Assembly: GCF_026262505.1 (NCBI RefSeq)
Contig: NC_067207.1
Location: 30,968,082 to 31,032,081 of the forward strand
Reading direction: 5' to 3'
Source of the DNA: Trichomonas vaginalis G3
Lineage: Eukaryota > Parabasalia > Trichomonadida > Trichomonadidae
DNA length: 64,000 bases
The notes under the pieces are model-generated. The model worked only from the letters and a program-made list of their open reading frames with translations, was not told the DNA's origin and ran no database searches. Position 1 is the first letter of the stretch; each line of letters opens with the position of its first letter. Of this stretch, positions 47,764 through 58,077 are shown one piece after another. The position numbers and the translations under genes were made by a program.

Positions 47764-48623
47764 ATGCTTCAGGTTGAAAAACAAAGAACAAAAGTAGCAG
47801 ATACAAAACCGTTAGACTATATCTTTACAAATGCTGGTAGGACTATTTCAGATGAAGAAATTTCATCCCGAGCATACAGGTTTGACTATCCAATTCGTTG
47901 GCTTCAAAGTCCTTCAGATGCAAAGGCAATAGGATTTAGAAGAGTTTTGTTTTCAAATAGAACTAACGCATTTATGTTCGCAGTATATTTTCATGGCAGT
48001 ATAAAGGTTCTGATGGTCTAATAGACAAATTTGACGAAATGAGAATCTTTACAGTTCGTTCAGACGAAAGTCTTGAGAAAACTCTAAATGACTTTCAAAC
48101 TCAAATGAACAAATATTATTGGGAATTTCAAGAAAAATACGACTCTTTACTAAATGGAACATACTATCTGAAACTAGAATATGACAAGATGAACTCCACC
48201 GTTTCATTTCAAAAGATTGAAATTAACCCTCCAAGAGATACAGAGTTTTTATTTTGGAAAGTAGACAAACGTTCTTGGGCACAATTTCTTCGGTTACTAA
48301 ACCAGAACGAACCATTACCACCAGATGGTCCATTTCAATTTATACTTCCACCAGCAGATTTGACAGTTTATAGAAACGTGTTTGACCCTCAAAATGTTAT
48401 GTGTCATGCAAGTTTCAGTTCAAGCAACAATAGTTTTCTATGTATTGGTAAGGACTTTTATGACTTTGCTTCTAAATTCTACGAACCACCTAGTAACAGT
48501 TTCTCTGACTTTCAAGTTTGGTTCACAACAAATGGTGTGCAACATATTATTCCATTGTACTATGACTTTTATCTCGAATTGTCTTTCATATATAACTACG
48601 GAAAAGTGCTGAAAAAGTATTGA
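47764..48623 (+). pseudogene. 286-aa virion-protein candidate, one frameshift (B2)
   Basis: Almost identical to copy A (10009-10869), but one G is missing around 47,995, so the frame breaks after 80 residues (..AVYFHGS) and resumes at about 48,000. Starts after TATTTTTACATATATTAA. Confidence 0.8.
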
Positions 48624-48737
48624 ATGTGAAGATATTAGAAAATAACATTTTTTCTAACATCGTAGAAAATTCATGAAAACAATTTATTTTTGACACTTTC
48701 ACAAAAAACATAAAAAAGGTGAGTTAAAATGAGATGT
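48624..48737. other. Short spacer
   Basis: AT-rich, with a CATGAAAACAATTTATTTTTGAC segment of the type seen in other spacers of the element. No gene. Confidence 0.4.
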
Positions 48738-49022
48738 TTACTGAACTGGTTGGATGTCGCCTTCTGAGGTTATGTAGAACGGCTGACCCGAGAAGTGAAG
48801 GAGACCCTTGAGAATTTGTATAATTCGTGGAATTGGACTCTCTCTGTTTGGTATTTTTATCCAAGGACGCTTGGCAAAGAACTTTATAATGGCTTCTCTT
48901 TTGGCGTCCTTTATGTCGTCGAAAGGAGTGCCTTCTGGTACCTCAATTGGAATTCCAGTCGAAGTCTCGAGATTCAAGGCAGCCCTTCCAGAAATAGTGG
49001 TGAACTTGACCTTGGGCTTCAT
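48738..49022 (-). CDS. Hypothetical protein, 94 aa, present only in B2
   Basis: MKPKVKFTTISGRAALNLE.. with FDDIKDAKREAIIKFFAKRPW and IPRIIQILKGLLHFSG. It reads as a compact alpha/beta protein with good codon use. In-frame codons continue upstream (YLRKV) without an ATG, so it may be a fragment of a longer gene. Base composition is higher in GC than the virion genes, like the proline-rich gene next door. There is no counterpart in copy A, where the 22-bp array occupies the place. Function unknown. Confidence 0.5.
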   Translation of the reverse strand: MKPKVKFTTISGRAALNLETSTGIPIEVPEGTPFDDIKDAKREAIIKFFAKRPWIKIPNRESPIPRIIQILKGLLHFSGQPFYITSEGDIQPVQ

Positions 49023-49094
49023 GACCTTGCGCAAGTAGTCTTTTACGCAGTCGTTAATTTAAATTAGGTAAACTGCCTCATCTAATGGCTCGAC

Positions 49095-49415
49095 CTCGAC
49101 CATTGCTACTGTCAGAAAAAGTACTGCTACTGTCAGTAAAAGTACTGCTACTGTCAGTAAAAGTACTGCTACTGTCAGTAAAAGTACTGCTACTGTCAGT
49201 AAAAGTACTGCTACTGTCAGAAAAAGTACTGCTACTGTCAGTAAAAAGGAAAATTTGAGAGGGTTTTCGACGATAAAGTACTGCTACTGTCAGTAAAAGT
49301 ACTGCTACTGTCAGTAAAAGTACTGCTACTGTCAGAAAAAGTACTGCTACTGTCAGAAAAAGTACTGCTACTGTCAGTAAAAGTACTGCTACTGTCAGTA
49401 GCAGTACTGCTAGTA
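49095..49415. repeat. 21-bp tandem repeat array (B2)
   Basis: About 14 units of 21 bp built on AGTACTGCTACTGTCAG with A-rich joints, interrupted once (about 49,245-49,280) by a spacer with AAATTTGAGAGGGTTTTCG. It ends in TAGCAGTACTGCTAGTAGC. It occupies the position of the 22-bp array of copy A, upstream of the proline-rich gene, but its unit is different. The spacer resembles that of copy A. Confidence 0.93.
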
Positions 49416-49461
49416 GCAGAGATTTTTATCGTTGGTGGTCCGACGGTTAAGCCACAAACGA

Positions 49462-50047
49462 ATGTCCCACGTCCCACCAACCCAGTCCATTCCCAAACCA
49501 GAGGAACCTAAAGAACCACAACAGTCTCCTCAGCAACCTCAGTTCCAGCAAGTACCTCCGAATTACTACCAATTTCCACCTCAAGGTTACTACCTACCAC
49601 AAGGCTTCCCGAACTACCCTCCTCAGCCTATGCCTTACTGCCCCAACCCTTGGATGTTCCAGCAAGCTCCACCCCAACAATTCCAATTCCAATACAAATC
49701 GAAGAGAGACCAAGAGTTCGAAGAAGGTCTGAACCGCTTACGCAAAGATTATGCTACAGCTCCAATTGAGAGAAAGTTGTTGGAAAATAAGTCCTGGGAA
49801 GAGTATTATAAGGCATTTTGTGAAGAATATAGCAACCGCCGGAATTCAGACGGTTGCTTTTTATACAAAATTCATGCGGGAAATTCTTGAGTTTTGGTTG
49901 AAAGAATACGGTGGAGCCAAAAGTGGCTCGACCTCAAAACAAGCATTTTATGAGCTTGCTAAGGGCGTTATGAATGAATTCAAAGGTATTTACATACATC
50001 CTGACCTCGTTCATTTTGTTGCTGAATTCAGTAAAAATATAATTTAG
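49462..50047 (+). pseudogene. Proline-rich/KilA-N-like protein, frameshifted (B2)
   Basis: The proline-rich N-terminal part from MSHVPPTQS (PQGYYLPQGFPNYPP type) runs to about residue 125. A one-base shift around 49,835 moves the continuation to another frame, which reads EILEFWLKEYGGAK and GIYIHPDLVHFVAEF to 50047. Together they would give about 195 residues: a Pro-rich arm on a KilA-N-like half domain. In copy A the two parts are separated by repeats. Confidence 0.6.
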
Positions 50048-51503
50048 GTGAAGTGGTGAGATCTCACCCGTTTTTTCACCTCTTTTCTCACCTCTTGAAT
50101 TTTCATGATTTCATCGTAAATGTTTTGTCAAAACTTCTTCGTAAATGTTTTGTCATGATTTCATCGTACATGTTTTGTCAAGACTTCTTCGTAAATGTTT
50201 TGTCAAACATGAACGTAAATGTTTTGTCATGACTTCTTCGTAATGAGTGTAAAGGACCCAAAAATATAATTTAGGTGAAGTGGTGAGATCTCACCCGTTT
50301 TTTCACCTCTTTTCTCACCTCATGAATTTTCATGAATTTCCTTAAGATAGAAAAAATAAAATTAGTTTTATTTTGTATTTTTTTGTATAAAAGATATGAT
50401 TTCAGGGATTTTTTTGACGAAGTGTTAATGTTCACTTCGTCAAAAAATAACAGTTATCTAATGAAAAAGTGTCATTTTTTTCATTTTTTTGTATTTGACG
50501 AGAATGTTTAGGGTAGAAGGTTAGATCTAACCTCTTTTCTCACCTCTTTTCTCACCTCATGAATTTTCATGATTTCATCGTAAATGTTTTGTCAAACATG
50601 AACGTAAATGTTTTGTCAAGACTTCTTCGTAAATGTTTTGTCAAAACTTCTTCGTAAATGTTTTGTCATGATTTCATCGTACATGTTTTGTCAAGACTTC
50701 TTCGTAAATGTTTTGTCAAGACTTCTTCGTAAATGTTTTGTCAAGACTTCTTCGTAAATGTTTTGTCATGATTTCATCGTAAATGTTTTGTCAAACATGA
50801 ACGTATATGTTTTGTCAAGACTTCTTCGTACATGTTTTGTCAAGACTTCTTCGTAAATGTTTTGTCAAGACTTCTTCATCGTAATGAGCGTAAATCAGAC
50901 AAAAATATATTTTAGGTGAAGTGGTGAGATCTCACCTGTTTTCTCACCTGTTTTCTCACCTCATGAATTTTCATGATTTCATCGTACATGTTTTGTCAAA
51001 CATGAACGTATATGTTTTGTCAAAACTTCTTCGTACATGTTTTGTCATGATTTCATCGTACATGTTTTGTCAAACATGAACGTACATGTTTTGTCAAGAC
51101 TTCATCGTAATGAGCGTAAATGACCAAAAAATATAATTTAGGGTAGAAGGTTAGATCTAACCTGTTTTCTACCCTCATTTCTACCCTCTTGAATTTTCAT
51201 GAATTTTCCCGAAATAAAAAATAAAGTTAGTTTTATTTTATTTATTCTTCATTTTTTTGTATGTAAGATATGATTTCAGGGATTTTTTTGACGAAGTGCA
51301 AACGTTCACTTCGTCAAAAAATAACAGTTATATAATGAAAAAGTGTCATTTTTTGTATTTGACGAGAATGTTTAGGGTAGAAGGTTAGATCTAACCTGTT
51401 TTCTACCCTCATTTCTACCCTCTTGAATTTTCATGAATTTTCCCGAAATAAAAAATAAAGTTAGTTTTATTTTTTTTTATTTTTTTATTTTGTATGTAAA
51501 GAT
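50048..51503. repeat. Operator palindromes and iteron arrays (B2, first block)
   Basis: Palindromes GGTGAGATCTCACC (about 50,056; 50,281; 50,924) and GGTTAGATCTAACC (about 50,519; 51,150; 51,384), each with extra half-sites. Between them are arrays with the core CGTAAATGTTTTGTC (or CGTACATG, CGTATATG) joined by linkers AAGACTTCTT, ATGATTTCAT or AAACATGAA. Two TTGACGAAGTG..CACTTCGTCAA hairpins lie at about 50,417 and 51,286. No gene seen. Confidence 0.85.
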
Positions 51504-52445
51504 ATGATTTCAACAATCGGCACAACAGCAATACAAACAACTACAGCACCAAACTCGTTAGTTATGAATCCTACGTCAATGTTGGTAGAGATGAAAAACT
51601 TCATTCCTTCTTCATATACTTTTGAAACAGAAATCCAGAAGATAAAGCAAGAACTGTTAACAAGTAATTTAGACTGTAGTGCGAAAGATGAAACAAATGA
51701 ACAGTATCTTTATGAAATGCAGGACATTATTGACCATTTGCCTAAACTACCTGAAATCCAACAACAAAAACTCACTATTCCTGAATTCGACGAAATTGAA
51801 GTCAAAGCAACTGACTCAGTAGAAATAAAGAAATTCATACGTAAAGTAAACTATGAATTCCTTGGTTTTCATTGCAACCATAAAGTTATGGACAAAGATT
51901 GCGACATGGTATATAAGAATGTTTCTGACATATATAAATCCGAAGAATTTAAGACCTACGACAACTTTGTTTCGTTAGTTGCAGAATGTGTATGGCAGAT
52001 AAGAGATGAAGATAGAAGAGGTAAAGTATGGAATAAACAAATAAGACCCGCTATGTTTGAGATGAAGAGAGCAATTGACGCTTTAGTTGTTTTAGCAGGT
52101 AAGGTTTCAGAATATAACGCAAAAATGAACCCGCAATGTTCTAAATGTAAAGCAGCAATTAGGAAATATAACTACTCCGTCAAAGAGATAGAACGTATGA
52201 GAAACGACTATGCAGACTTAAAGAAAGAAGCAGAGAAGCCAGCAGAAGATAAAATGGACATGTTAGAATTTCTGAACAAAAACTATCCAACTGCTGACGA
52301 TTTCCTATTATCTGACGTCAAGAAGAAGTATAAAGAAACTTTCGGCATTGTTAAAACATTCGATGTACTAAAAGAAGAAATAGAAGCTACGAAACTGTTT
52401 AGAGTCTCACGAATTCATAACGTTTACCATGTGAAACGCTTATAA
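51504..52445 (+). CDS. Polinton hypothetical protein, 313 aa (B2)
   Basis: Counterpart of 6553-7488: MISTIGTTAIQ start, a CxxC pair in NPQCSKCKAAI, a charged helical rest, and end YHVKRL. A few substitutions cluster around residue 180 (EQIKPTASDLKE in A against KQIRPAMFEMKR here). Intact in both copies. Unassigned; the Cys pair plus two upstream Cys/His residues could bind a metal. Confidence 0.65.
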   Translation: MISTIGTTAIQTTTAPNSLVMNPTSMLVEMKNFIPSSYTFETEIQKIKQELLTSNLDCSAKDETNEQYLYEMQDIIDHLPKLPEIQQQKLTIPEFDEIEVKATDSVEIKKFIRKVNYEFLGFHCNHKVMDKDCDMVYKNVSDIYKSEEFKTYDNFVSLVAECVWQIRDEDRRGKVWNKQIRPAMFEMKRAIDALVVLAGKVSEYNAKMNPQCSKCKAAIRKYNYSVKEIERMRNDYADLKKEAEKPAEDKMDMLEFLNKNYPTADDFLLSDVKKKYKETFGIVKTFDVLKEEIEATKLFRVSRIHNVYHVKRL

Positions 52446-53413
52446 AATAACTGGGGTAGAAATGAGGGTAGATATCGGGTTAGATCTAACCATCTACCCT
52501 AAACATTATTTTTGCTGAATTCAGCAACAAAATTCTGAGTAAAATAATTTTTAGGGCACGTGTCAAACCGTTGAGTTTTCACAAAATTTAAAAAATAACG
52601 TTTACCATGTAAAACGCTTATAAAATAACTGGGGTAGAAAACAGGTTAGAAAACAGGTTAGATCTAACCTTCTACCCTAAACATTATTTTTGTCTGATTT
52701 ACGCTCATTACGATGAAGTCTTGACAAAACATATACGTTCATGTTTGACAAAACATATACGTTCATGTTTGACAAAACATTTACGATGAAATCATGAAAA
52801 TTCATGAGGTGAGAAAACAGGTTAGAAAACAGGTTAGATCTAACCTTCTACCCTAAACATTATTTTTGTCTGATTTACGCTCATTACGAAGAAGTCTTGA
52901 CAAAACATTTACGAAGAAGTCTTGACAAAACATATACGTTCATGTTTGACAAAATATGTACGATGAAATCATGAAAATTCATGAGGTGAGAAAAGAGGTT
53001 AGAAAACAGGTGAGATCTAACCTTCTACCCTAAACATTATTTTTGTCTGATTTACGCTCATTACGAAGAAGTCTTGACAAAACATTTACGAAGAAGTTTC
53101 GACAAAACATTTACGATGAAGTCTTGACAAAACATTTACGAAGAAGTCATGAAAATTCAAGAGGTGAGAAAACAGGTGAGAAAACAGGTGAGATCTCACC
53201 ACTTCACCTAAAATATATTTTTGCTGAAAAATGACCAAATTTCATGAATTTCCTCATATGCTTGCTTCCCTCGGAAAACCGAGAGAAGAACAGCGAGTAA
53301 GTAAAAAAACCCAGTCGCCAAAACTCTATGAAATTCATGAATTTCCTTAAGATAGAAAAAATAAAGTTAGTTTTATTTTTATTTATTTTTTTATTTTGTA
53401 TGTAAAGACATAT
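52446..53413. repeat. Operator palindromes and iterons (B2, second block)
   Basis: Palindromic clusters near 52,476, 52,655, 52,824, 53,010 (mixed GGTGAGATCTAACC) and 53,186, separated by arrays of the GACAAAACATTTACG type in the opposite orientation to the first block. Around 53,270-53,330 stands one copy of the 54-bp KilA-N minisatellite, inside a 39-codon frame starting MTKFHEFPHML (53231-53350) that may be a vestigial peptide. Confidence 0.8.
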
Positions 53414-54025
53414 ATGTCAAACAATGAGTTTGAAACAGTTAGAAAGATAGACAATGACACCAAATTGGTTAGAATAGGTGATTTAAACGTAAGATACTCA
53501 AAGAAATACAACAAATATTCTTTGTCAGACATTATATTTCCATCTGGAAAGAAAACAAAGGACTGGGTTAGAATTGCTTCAACTCAGAAAATTTTGACAA
53601 GAAATCCTGAGCTTATGATATCGGTAAGATTCTATGGAACTGCAGCATATCTCATCGACAAAAGTCTTATACCAATAGTTTTGTTATGGTTAGACCCAGT
53701 TGTTGGATATAACTTCATAACATATGGTTCATTCGATACGGAACGTTGCAGTGAAGGCTTACTTTACATCGTTCAGAAACCGAAGGACTTCAATACAAAG
53801 AGATATAAGATAGGAAGAACATATAATATAACTCTAAGATATGACAGTACAGTCAATAGAGTCAAGGTTGTGTTTGTTAATGATATGAGAGCTGCAGAAA
53901 CAGAACTACTTGAAAAGTTTGAGAAAATGTATGGTGCTCCCATAAAAGGTAAAGAAACGTTTGAAGTAGATGAGATAGATAAAGCTATAAAATTATTTGA
54001 CGAAGTTGCTGAAAAATACATGTAA
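53414..54025 (+). CDS. KilA-N plus T5orf172 protein (B2)
   Basis: 203 aa, intact, counterpart of 5789-6400. KilA-N-like N-terminus (KYSLSDIIFPS, DWVRIASTQK) and T5orf172 C-terminus (GLLYIVQ, YKIGRT, AAETELLEKF, KGKETFEV). It lies directly beside the palindrome-rich spacer. As a predicted DNA-binding protein conserved in both copies it is a candidate for recognising those palindromes. Confidence 0.8.
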   Translation: MSNNEFETVRKIDNDTKLVRIGDLNVRYSKKYNKYSLSDIIFPSGKKTKDWVRIASTQKILTRNPELMISVRFYGTAAYLIDKSLIPIVLLWLDPVVGYNFITYGSFDTERCSEGLLYIVQKPKDFNTKRYKIGRTYNITLRYDSTVNRVKVVFVNDMRAAETELLEKFEKMYGAPIKGKETFEVDEIDKAIKLFDEVAEKYM

Positions 54026-54115
54026 AGCGTTTATTTTTGGTCTTTTGTGAAAGATAGAAAAAATAACGCTAATTTTTTTCTAACAAATTTTTTTATCCGG
54101 AATATAAAGACAGTA

Positions 54116-54956
54116 ATGTCAACAACAGAGAACACAACAACAGTTATAGTCCATGAAGCTATAAATGAAGAATATGAGTGGGTTCAGTTTAACAAACAAC
54201 TCCGCCTCATTCGTTCGGTCAAAGACGATATGTACCAAATGCAAAGTATTTTGACAGCATGTTTTGCTCCAGATACCAAACATACAGACGATTGGTTCAA
54301 AAACCAAAGCACACAAGAACTTTTGAGCGAAGCACAGCGAGACAGACTTTTTTCTGAAAACAGTGAAGAACAGCGAGACATACTTTTTTCGGGGTCGCCT
54401 AAAACTCTATGAAAATCGTGAAAAATTGCCAAACGGTTTGAGAGGATATTATGTACATAGACTTCTTGTAAATGCTGTAGCAATGTGGGCTTCGCCTCGT
54501 TATGCTTGGTATATTTACAGACTTCTTGACGATTTACATACAGAAATGAGAAAAGAGATGGAAAACAAGCTTGAAGCAAAAGACAAAAGCATTCAGAAAA
54601 GAATACCACGTTCGGTACCAAAAGGAAAGGAAAAGAACTATAAGTATATGATTTATACTGAAGAGATGGAAAATGAAGAAGATAAAGATATGGTTATGTT
54701 GCATTTAGTCAGAAGAAACAACAAAAGCTTTTACGACTTAGCTAAGATTTACAAATCTGACAAAAATTGGTTCTATCGCGAAAACTTACCGATTTCAATG
54801 ACACCGAATGAAGATGTGAAACAAATAGTTCAAGATACGTTACCTCAAACACACTATGATATGAAAGGTTGTACAATACTTACATTCAAAGAAGACTTAC
54901 CGCTACTGAAAGAAAAAATAACAGAGTATTTTGACAACTTCAAACAAGCAGAGTAA
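54116..54956 (+). pseudogene. KilA-N domain protein, frameshifted (B2)
   Basis: Starts MSTTENTTTVIVHEAINEE as in copy A. The 18-aa repeats are reduced to about one degenerate unit, and an extra T near 54,397 shifts the frame just before LYENREKLPNG. The KilA-N core RGYYVHRLLVNAVAMWASPRYA and the C-terminal part are intact in the second frame. Confidence 0.78.
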
Positions 54957-54972
54957 ATGAACTCTTTATTTT

Positions 54973-55848
54973 TCAAGCTTGACTTTTTACAATTTGAACT
55001 TTGTTTGCGTAGATATGAATTCTGAAAGAAGTATGAGGGTCTTGTATGACTTTGTACTTCTCCCATAGTTCATGTCTGTCAAACTTACCTGCCATGGACT
55101 CTTTCATAAGTTCCATGAAATCGTCTTCGGACAATCCGGGGAAAAGTATTATGTCAGTAAGTATTCTTTTAACATCCTTACTTAAACTCTTTGCTGTCTG
55201 TACACAAATGACAACTGAGATGTTAAAGTGTCTGAGCTTCTTAAGAATTCGACACATATCTTGTTCTCTATTCTTTAACAAAGGATGAGAAGCAAAGTCA
55301 TCTAAGATAAGAAGACATCTGTGAGGGTAAGTCTTCCAATCGTAAGATTGCAATTTCTTCGAAATGTATTCTATCTCTTTCTGTTTGTTTCTGAAGTGTT
55401 TCTTCTCTAATATTCTCTGCATTTCCTCATTTGGGTCTTTAAACTTAGAATTTATATACTCATTTATAGCATTATACTTCAAAACTCTTCTTTGGTACTT
55501 CTTTATCCAATCTAACAACTCAGTATCCTTTATACATACTAACTTAGACTTCTTTATAATATCTTTGAACGAATTGACGGTTTGGTCAAATTGACCAGAA
55601 GTCGAACAAATAACAACTAACTCATAGAATGGGTTCTTCTCATCTAGTTCTTGTTGTTGTGCAGCCATTTTAAGATAAGTGAAAGTCTTACCCGACCCAG
55701 GTGGTGCAATTAGACCTGTTATACCATTCTGAGCAAATAAGAACTTTTCATGTATAGGCTTTATCTGAGCATTTTCTAACTTCCTCTTGTTCTTGTTTAA
55801 AACATTCTCAAATTTCTTGTCAATGTCAGCAAACTTTTTTTCTAACAT
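54973..55848 (-). CDS. A32-like genome-packaging ATPase (B2)
   Basis: 291 aa, one residue longer than copy A at the C-terminus, otherwise nearly identical: Walker A APPGSGKT, Walker B LLILDDF, RHFNIS. Divergent from the K/E-rich gene across 36 bp. Intact in both copies, as expected for the best-conserved Polinton gene. Confidence 0.92.
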   Translation of the reverse strand: MLEKKFADIDKKFENVLNKNKRKLENAQIKPIHEKFLFAQNGITGLIAPPGSGKTFTYLKMAAQQQELDEKNPFYELVVICSTSGQFDQTVNSFKDIIKKSKLVCIKDTELLDWIKKYQRRVLKYNAINEYINSKFKDPNEEMQRILEKKHFRNKQKEIEYISKKLQSYDWKTYPHRCLLILDDFASHPLLKNREQDMCRILKKLRHFNISVVICVQTAKSLSKDVKRILTDIILFPGLSEDDFMELMKESMAGKFDRHELWEKYKVIQDPHTSFRIHIYANKVQIVKSQA

Positions 55849-55884
55849 ATTTTTAGAAAAATTAAAATTTTTATCTTTTAGAAA

Positions 55885-56338
55885 ATGTCTAGCGATTTCG
55901 CTATCTATATTCGAGACAAGCTTTTCGACAGCAAAACAATCTGTCGACCATAAAATCTTACATAGTGTAAACAAGAAAGGTGAATTTGTTCTAAAGTTCT
56001 GTTTCTGGGAATATGACAAGAACCATAAAACATTAAGCAGAGCAGTCTTAAAATTTGTCAATGACAGACTTGTTGACAGAGATGACGCCTCTTGGAGAGA
56101 TGAAGTCCAACAAAACTTCTTAGAATGCAAAGAAGACACATGCGCTGTTCTTGAAGATGAAATAGAAAACAGAATAGATGAGCTATTAAAGGACAAAGAA
56201 CTTTTACATAAATATAGTTGCGCCAAATTTGACATAACTCCACCAGAAAAGAAGAAGAGAGAAAAGAAAGAGAAAAAAGTAGAAGAAGAGAAGAAAGAAC
56301 CAGAGCCAGTTCCAGAGAAAAAGAAATTTGACATGTAA
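55885..56338 (+). pseudogene. K/E-rich tailed protein, frameshifted (B2)
   Basis: Counterpart of 2827-3279. An extra A after about 17 codons (near 55,938) shifts the frame; the rest, up to KKKFDM, is open in the other register. Confidence 0.72.
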
Positions 56339-56354
56339 AAATAAAATTTTATTT

Positions 56355-56774
56355 TTAGAACATTTCTGGGTCAATGTCAATGTTCTCTTCCTCTTTAGGA
56401 GTAAACACTGGCCTAGACTCTAAAATCTTTTTACCCAATTTACCTTGAACTTCTACAACTTTAGACTCATAATATTCATAGTCGTCTGCTTTCTTTGGTT
56501 CATAAGGTATAACAAGTTTGTATGCTTTGCCTTCTTTAAGGTTTGAGAACTTTCTGTCAAAACTTTCTTTGACTGTTAACAAACCTTCTATGTCTAAGTC
56601 TTCAAATTTCGCACCATTTTTAGTCACAATAGCAAACTTAACTGGTTCGATGTTCCAAACTTTGCTGAATGAAGACTTTTCAAAATGGTAGAAGTAAACA
56701 TTCAAATATGTGAATGGGTCTAGTTCTTCTTTAAGTCCTGACATGTACTTGTTTACTGAGATGAATTTTGTCAT
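56355..56774 (-). CDS. Small acidic-tailed protein, possible ssDNA-binding protein (B2)
   Basis: 139 aa from MTKFISVNKYMSG, nearly identical to copy A and ending EEENIDIDPEMF. It is placed downstream of the helicase on the same strand with a 37-bp gap, suggesting co-expression. The acidic tail with terminal Phe is the only functional hint. Confidence 0.55.
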   Translation of the reverse strand: MTKFISVNKYMSGLKEELDPFTYLNVYFYHFEKSSFSKVWNIEPVKFAIVTKNGAKFEDLDIEGLLTVKESFDRKFSNLKEGKAYKLVIPYEPKKADDYEYYESKVVEVQGKLGKKILESRPVFTPKEEENIDIDPEMF

Positions 56775-56811
56775 CTTTTCTATCGGATAAAAAAATATTT
56801 TTTTTAAAAAT

Positions 56812-58047
56812 TTACTCAGAAAAATTTTTCTTTGTATATACACCATTCTGAACATCTAAAAGACTTTTGACATTTGCCAAGAATGTTCGTTTAGAAGCTG
56901 CCATATAACCATATTCTTGACAATATTGTTTATACGAATCGTACAATGACCTTTCATCTAATGACACAAAGTCAGTTTCATCTATGAACAGTTCATATAC
57001 ACTCTTGTTTGCTTCTAACAATGTTTGTCTCTCTTCGGTATGTGGAATTTGTCTTGGATTGAACTTAGAAATATCTAATGTCATAAAATATGAGAACAAG
57101 TGGTTGTAAAAGTCAGATGTCAAAGTTTCTGCTAAGTCGTCAAAATATTCTGTATCTTGCATATGAGAATCTGACGTTCTGACAACTACATATCTTCTGT
57201 CAGAACTTTCTAACTTCATCGGAACAGAATTGTTTGAAACCATAATGAAGTTTGCAACATTTTCACAAACTCTTTGGTCTTTATACTTTCTTTCAACAAC
57301 TCCAACTTTGTCTGTTATAAGACTCTTCAAAGCATCTGAGTTCAAAACTTTTGTTGTATCTATACTTTGAAGTTCATTGCAAACTATAAGTTTCATATTC
57401 TCAATTGAAGAGTTAAATTTACCGCAGATGTTTTCTAAGTTTGTCATATTAGGGTTCGAATAACCTTCTAACAGTTTGCACAAAATATCTGTAAAGAATG
57501 TGTTCTTACCTGTTCCTTGTTTTCCAATTATAATGAGAGCAGTTTCATTTTTAGCACTTGGATGTTGTAAGATGTTTGCAAACCAACATAAGATATACTC
57601 ATAAACCTTTTCGTTTCCATTGCATATAATTTCTTTGACATGGTCTAACCAAGCTTCTATAATACTGTGTTTCCATTCTACTTGTTCGTATTTATATCCA
57701 GTGAAGATAGAATAGAAGTTTGGAGAAGGTGTATAGAACTTTATACCTCGAACTGAAAAATCTTCTAACTTTGACAATAAGATATCCCAAGCATCTAACA
57801 TCTTCATTCCAACTTGTACGACTTTTATTTTCTTAAGTTTTTGTCTACATTCTTGTTCAGACACTATTGTTGCTCTTGGTTTGTTAAAGACAACATCCCA
57901 TTCTTTCATAACATAACATTCTGGGGCAGAGTCGACATAAATGACTAAACGTTTCAAATTCTCGACTGCTTTGTTATAGTCTCGAAATGGACACATATTT
58001 CTGAATGCTTGGAAGTCATAAAAATCTGAAACATCTATTCTGTACAT
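56812..58047 (-). CDS. SF3-type (D5-like) helicase/ATPase (B2)
   Basis: Intact, 411 aa. The N-terminal 150 residues are unassigned. Walker A GKQGTGKNTF is at about 175-184, Walker B-like KLIVCNELQ at about 220, motif C NFIMVSNN at about 266, then the arginine-bearing ESSDRRYVVVRT. The C-terminal about 60 residues (YDSYKQYCQEYGY..) resemble the winged-helix end of D5-type helicases. It probably unwinds DNA for the protein-primed polymerase. Polintons of animals usually lack this gene, so it marks the lineage. The start has TTTTTATAAAAATG, the same as polymerase. Confidence 0.88.
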   Translation of the reverse strand: MYRIDVSDFYDFQAFRNMCPFRDYNKAVENLKRLVIYVDSAPECYVMKEWDVVFNKPRATIVSEQECRQKLKKIKVVQVGMKMLDAWDILLSKLEDFSVRGIKFYTPSPNFYSIFTGYKYEQVEWKHSIIEAWLDHVKEIICNGNEKVYEYILCWFANILQHPSAKNETALIIIGKQGTGKNTFFTDILCKLLEGYSNPNMTNLENICGKFNSSIENMKLIVCNELQSIDTTKVLNSDALKSLITDKVGVVERKYKDQRVCENVANFIMVSNNSVPMKLESSDRRYVVVRTSDSHMQDTEYFDDLAETLTSDFYNHLFSYFMTLDISKFNPRQIPHTEERQTLLEANKSVYELFIDETDFVSLDERSLYDSYKQYCQEYGYMAASKRTFLANVKSLLDVQNGVYTKKNFSE

Positions 58048-58077
58048 TTTTATAAAAATAAAAAAAATATTATTTTT

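Noticed and set aside
49238..49480. 80-aa Ser/Thr-rich minus-strand ORF
   Set aside because: It is the translation of the 21-bp repeat array; the unit is a multiple of 3, so a low-complexity frame arises automatically.
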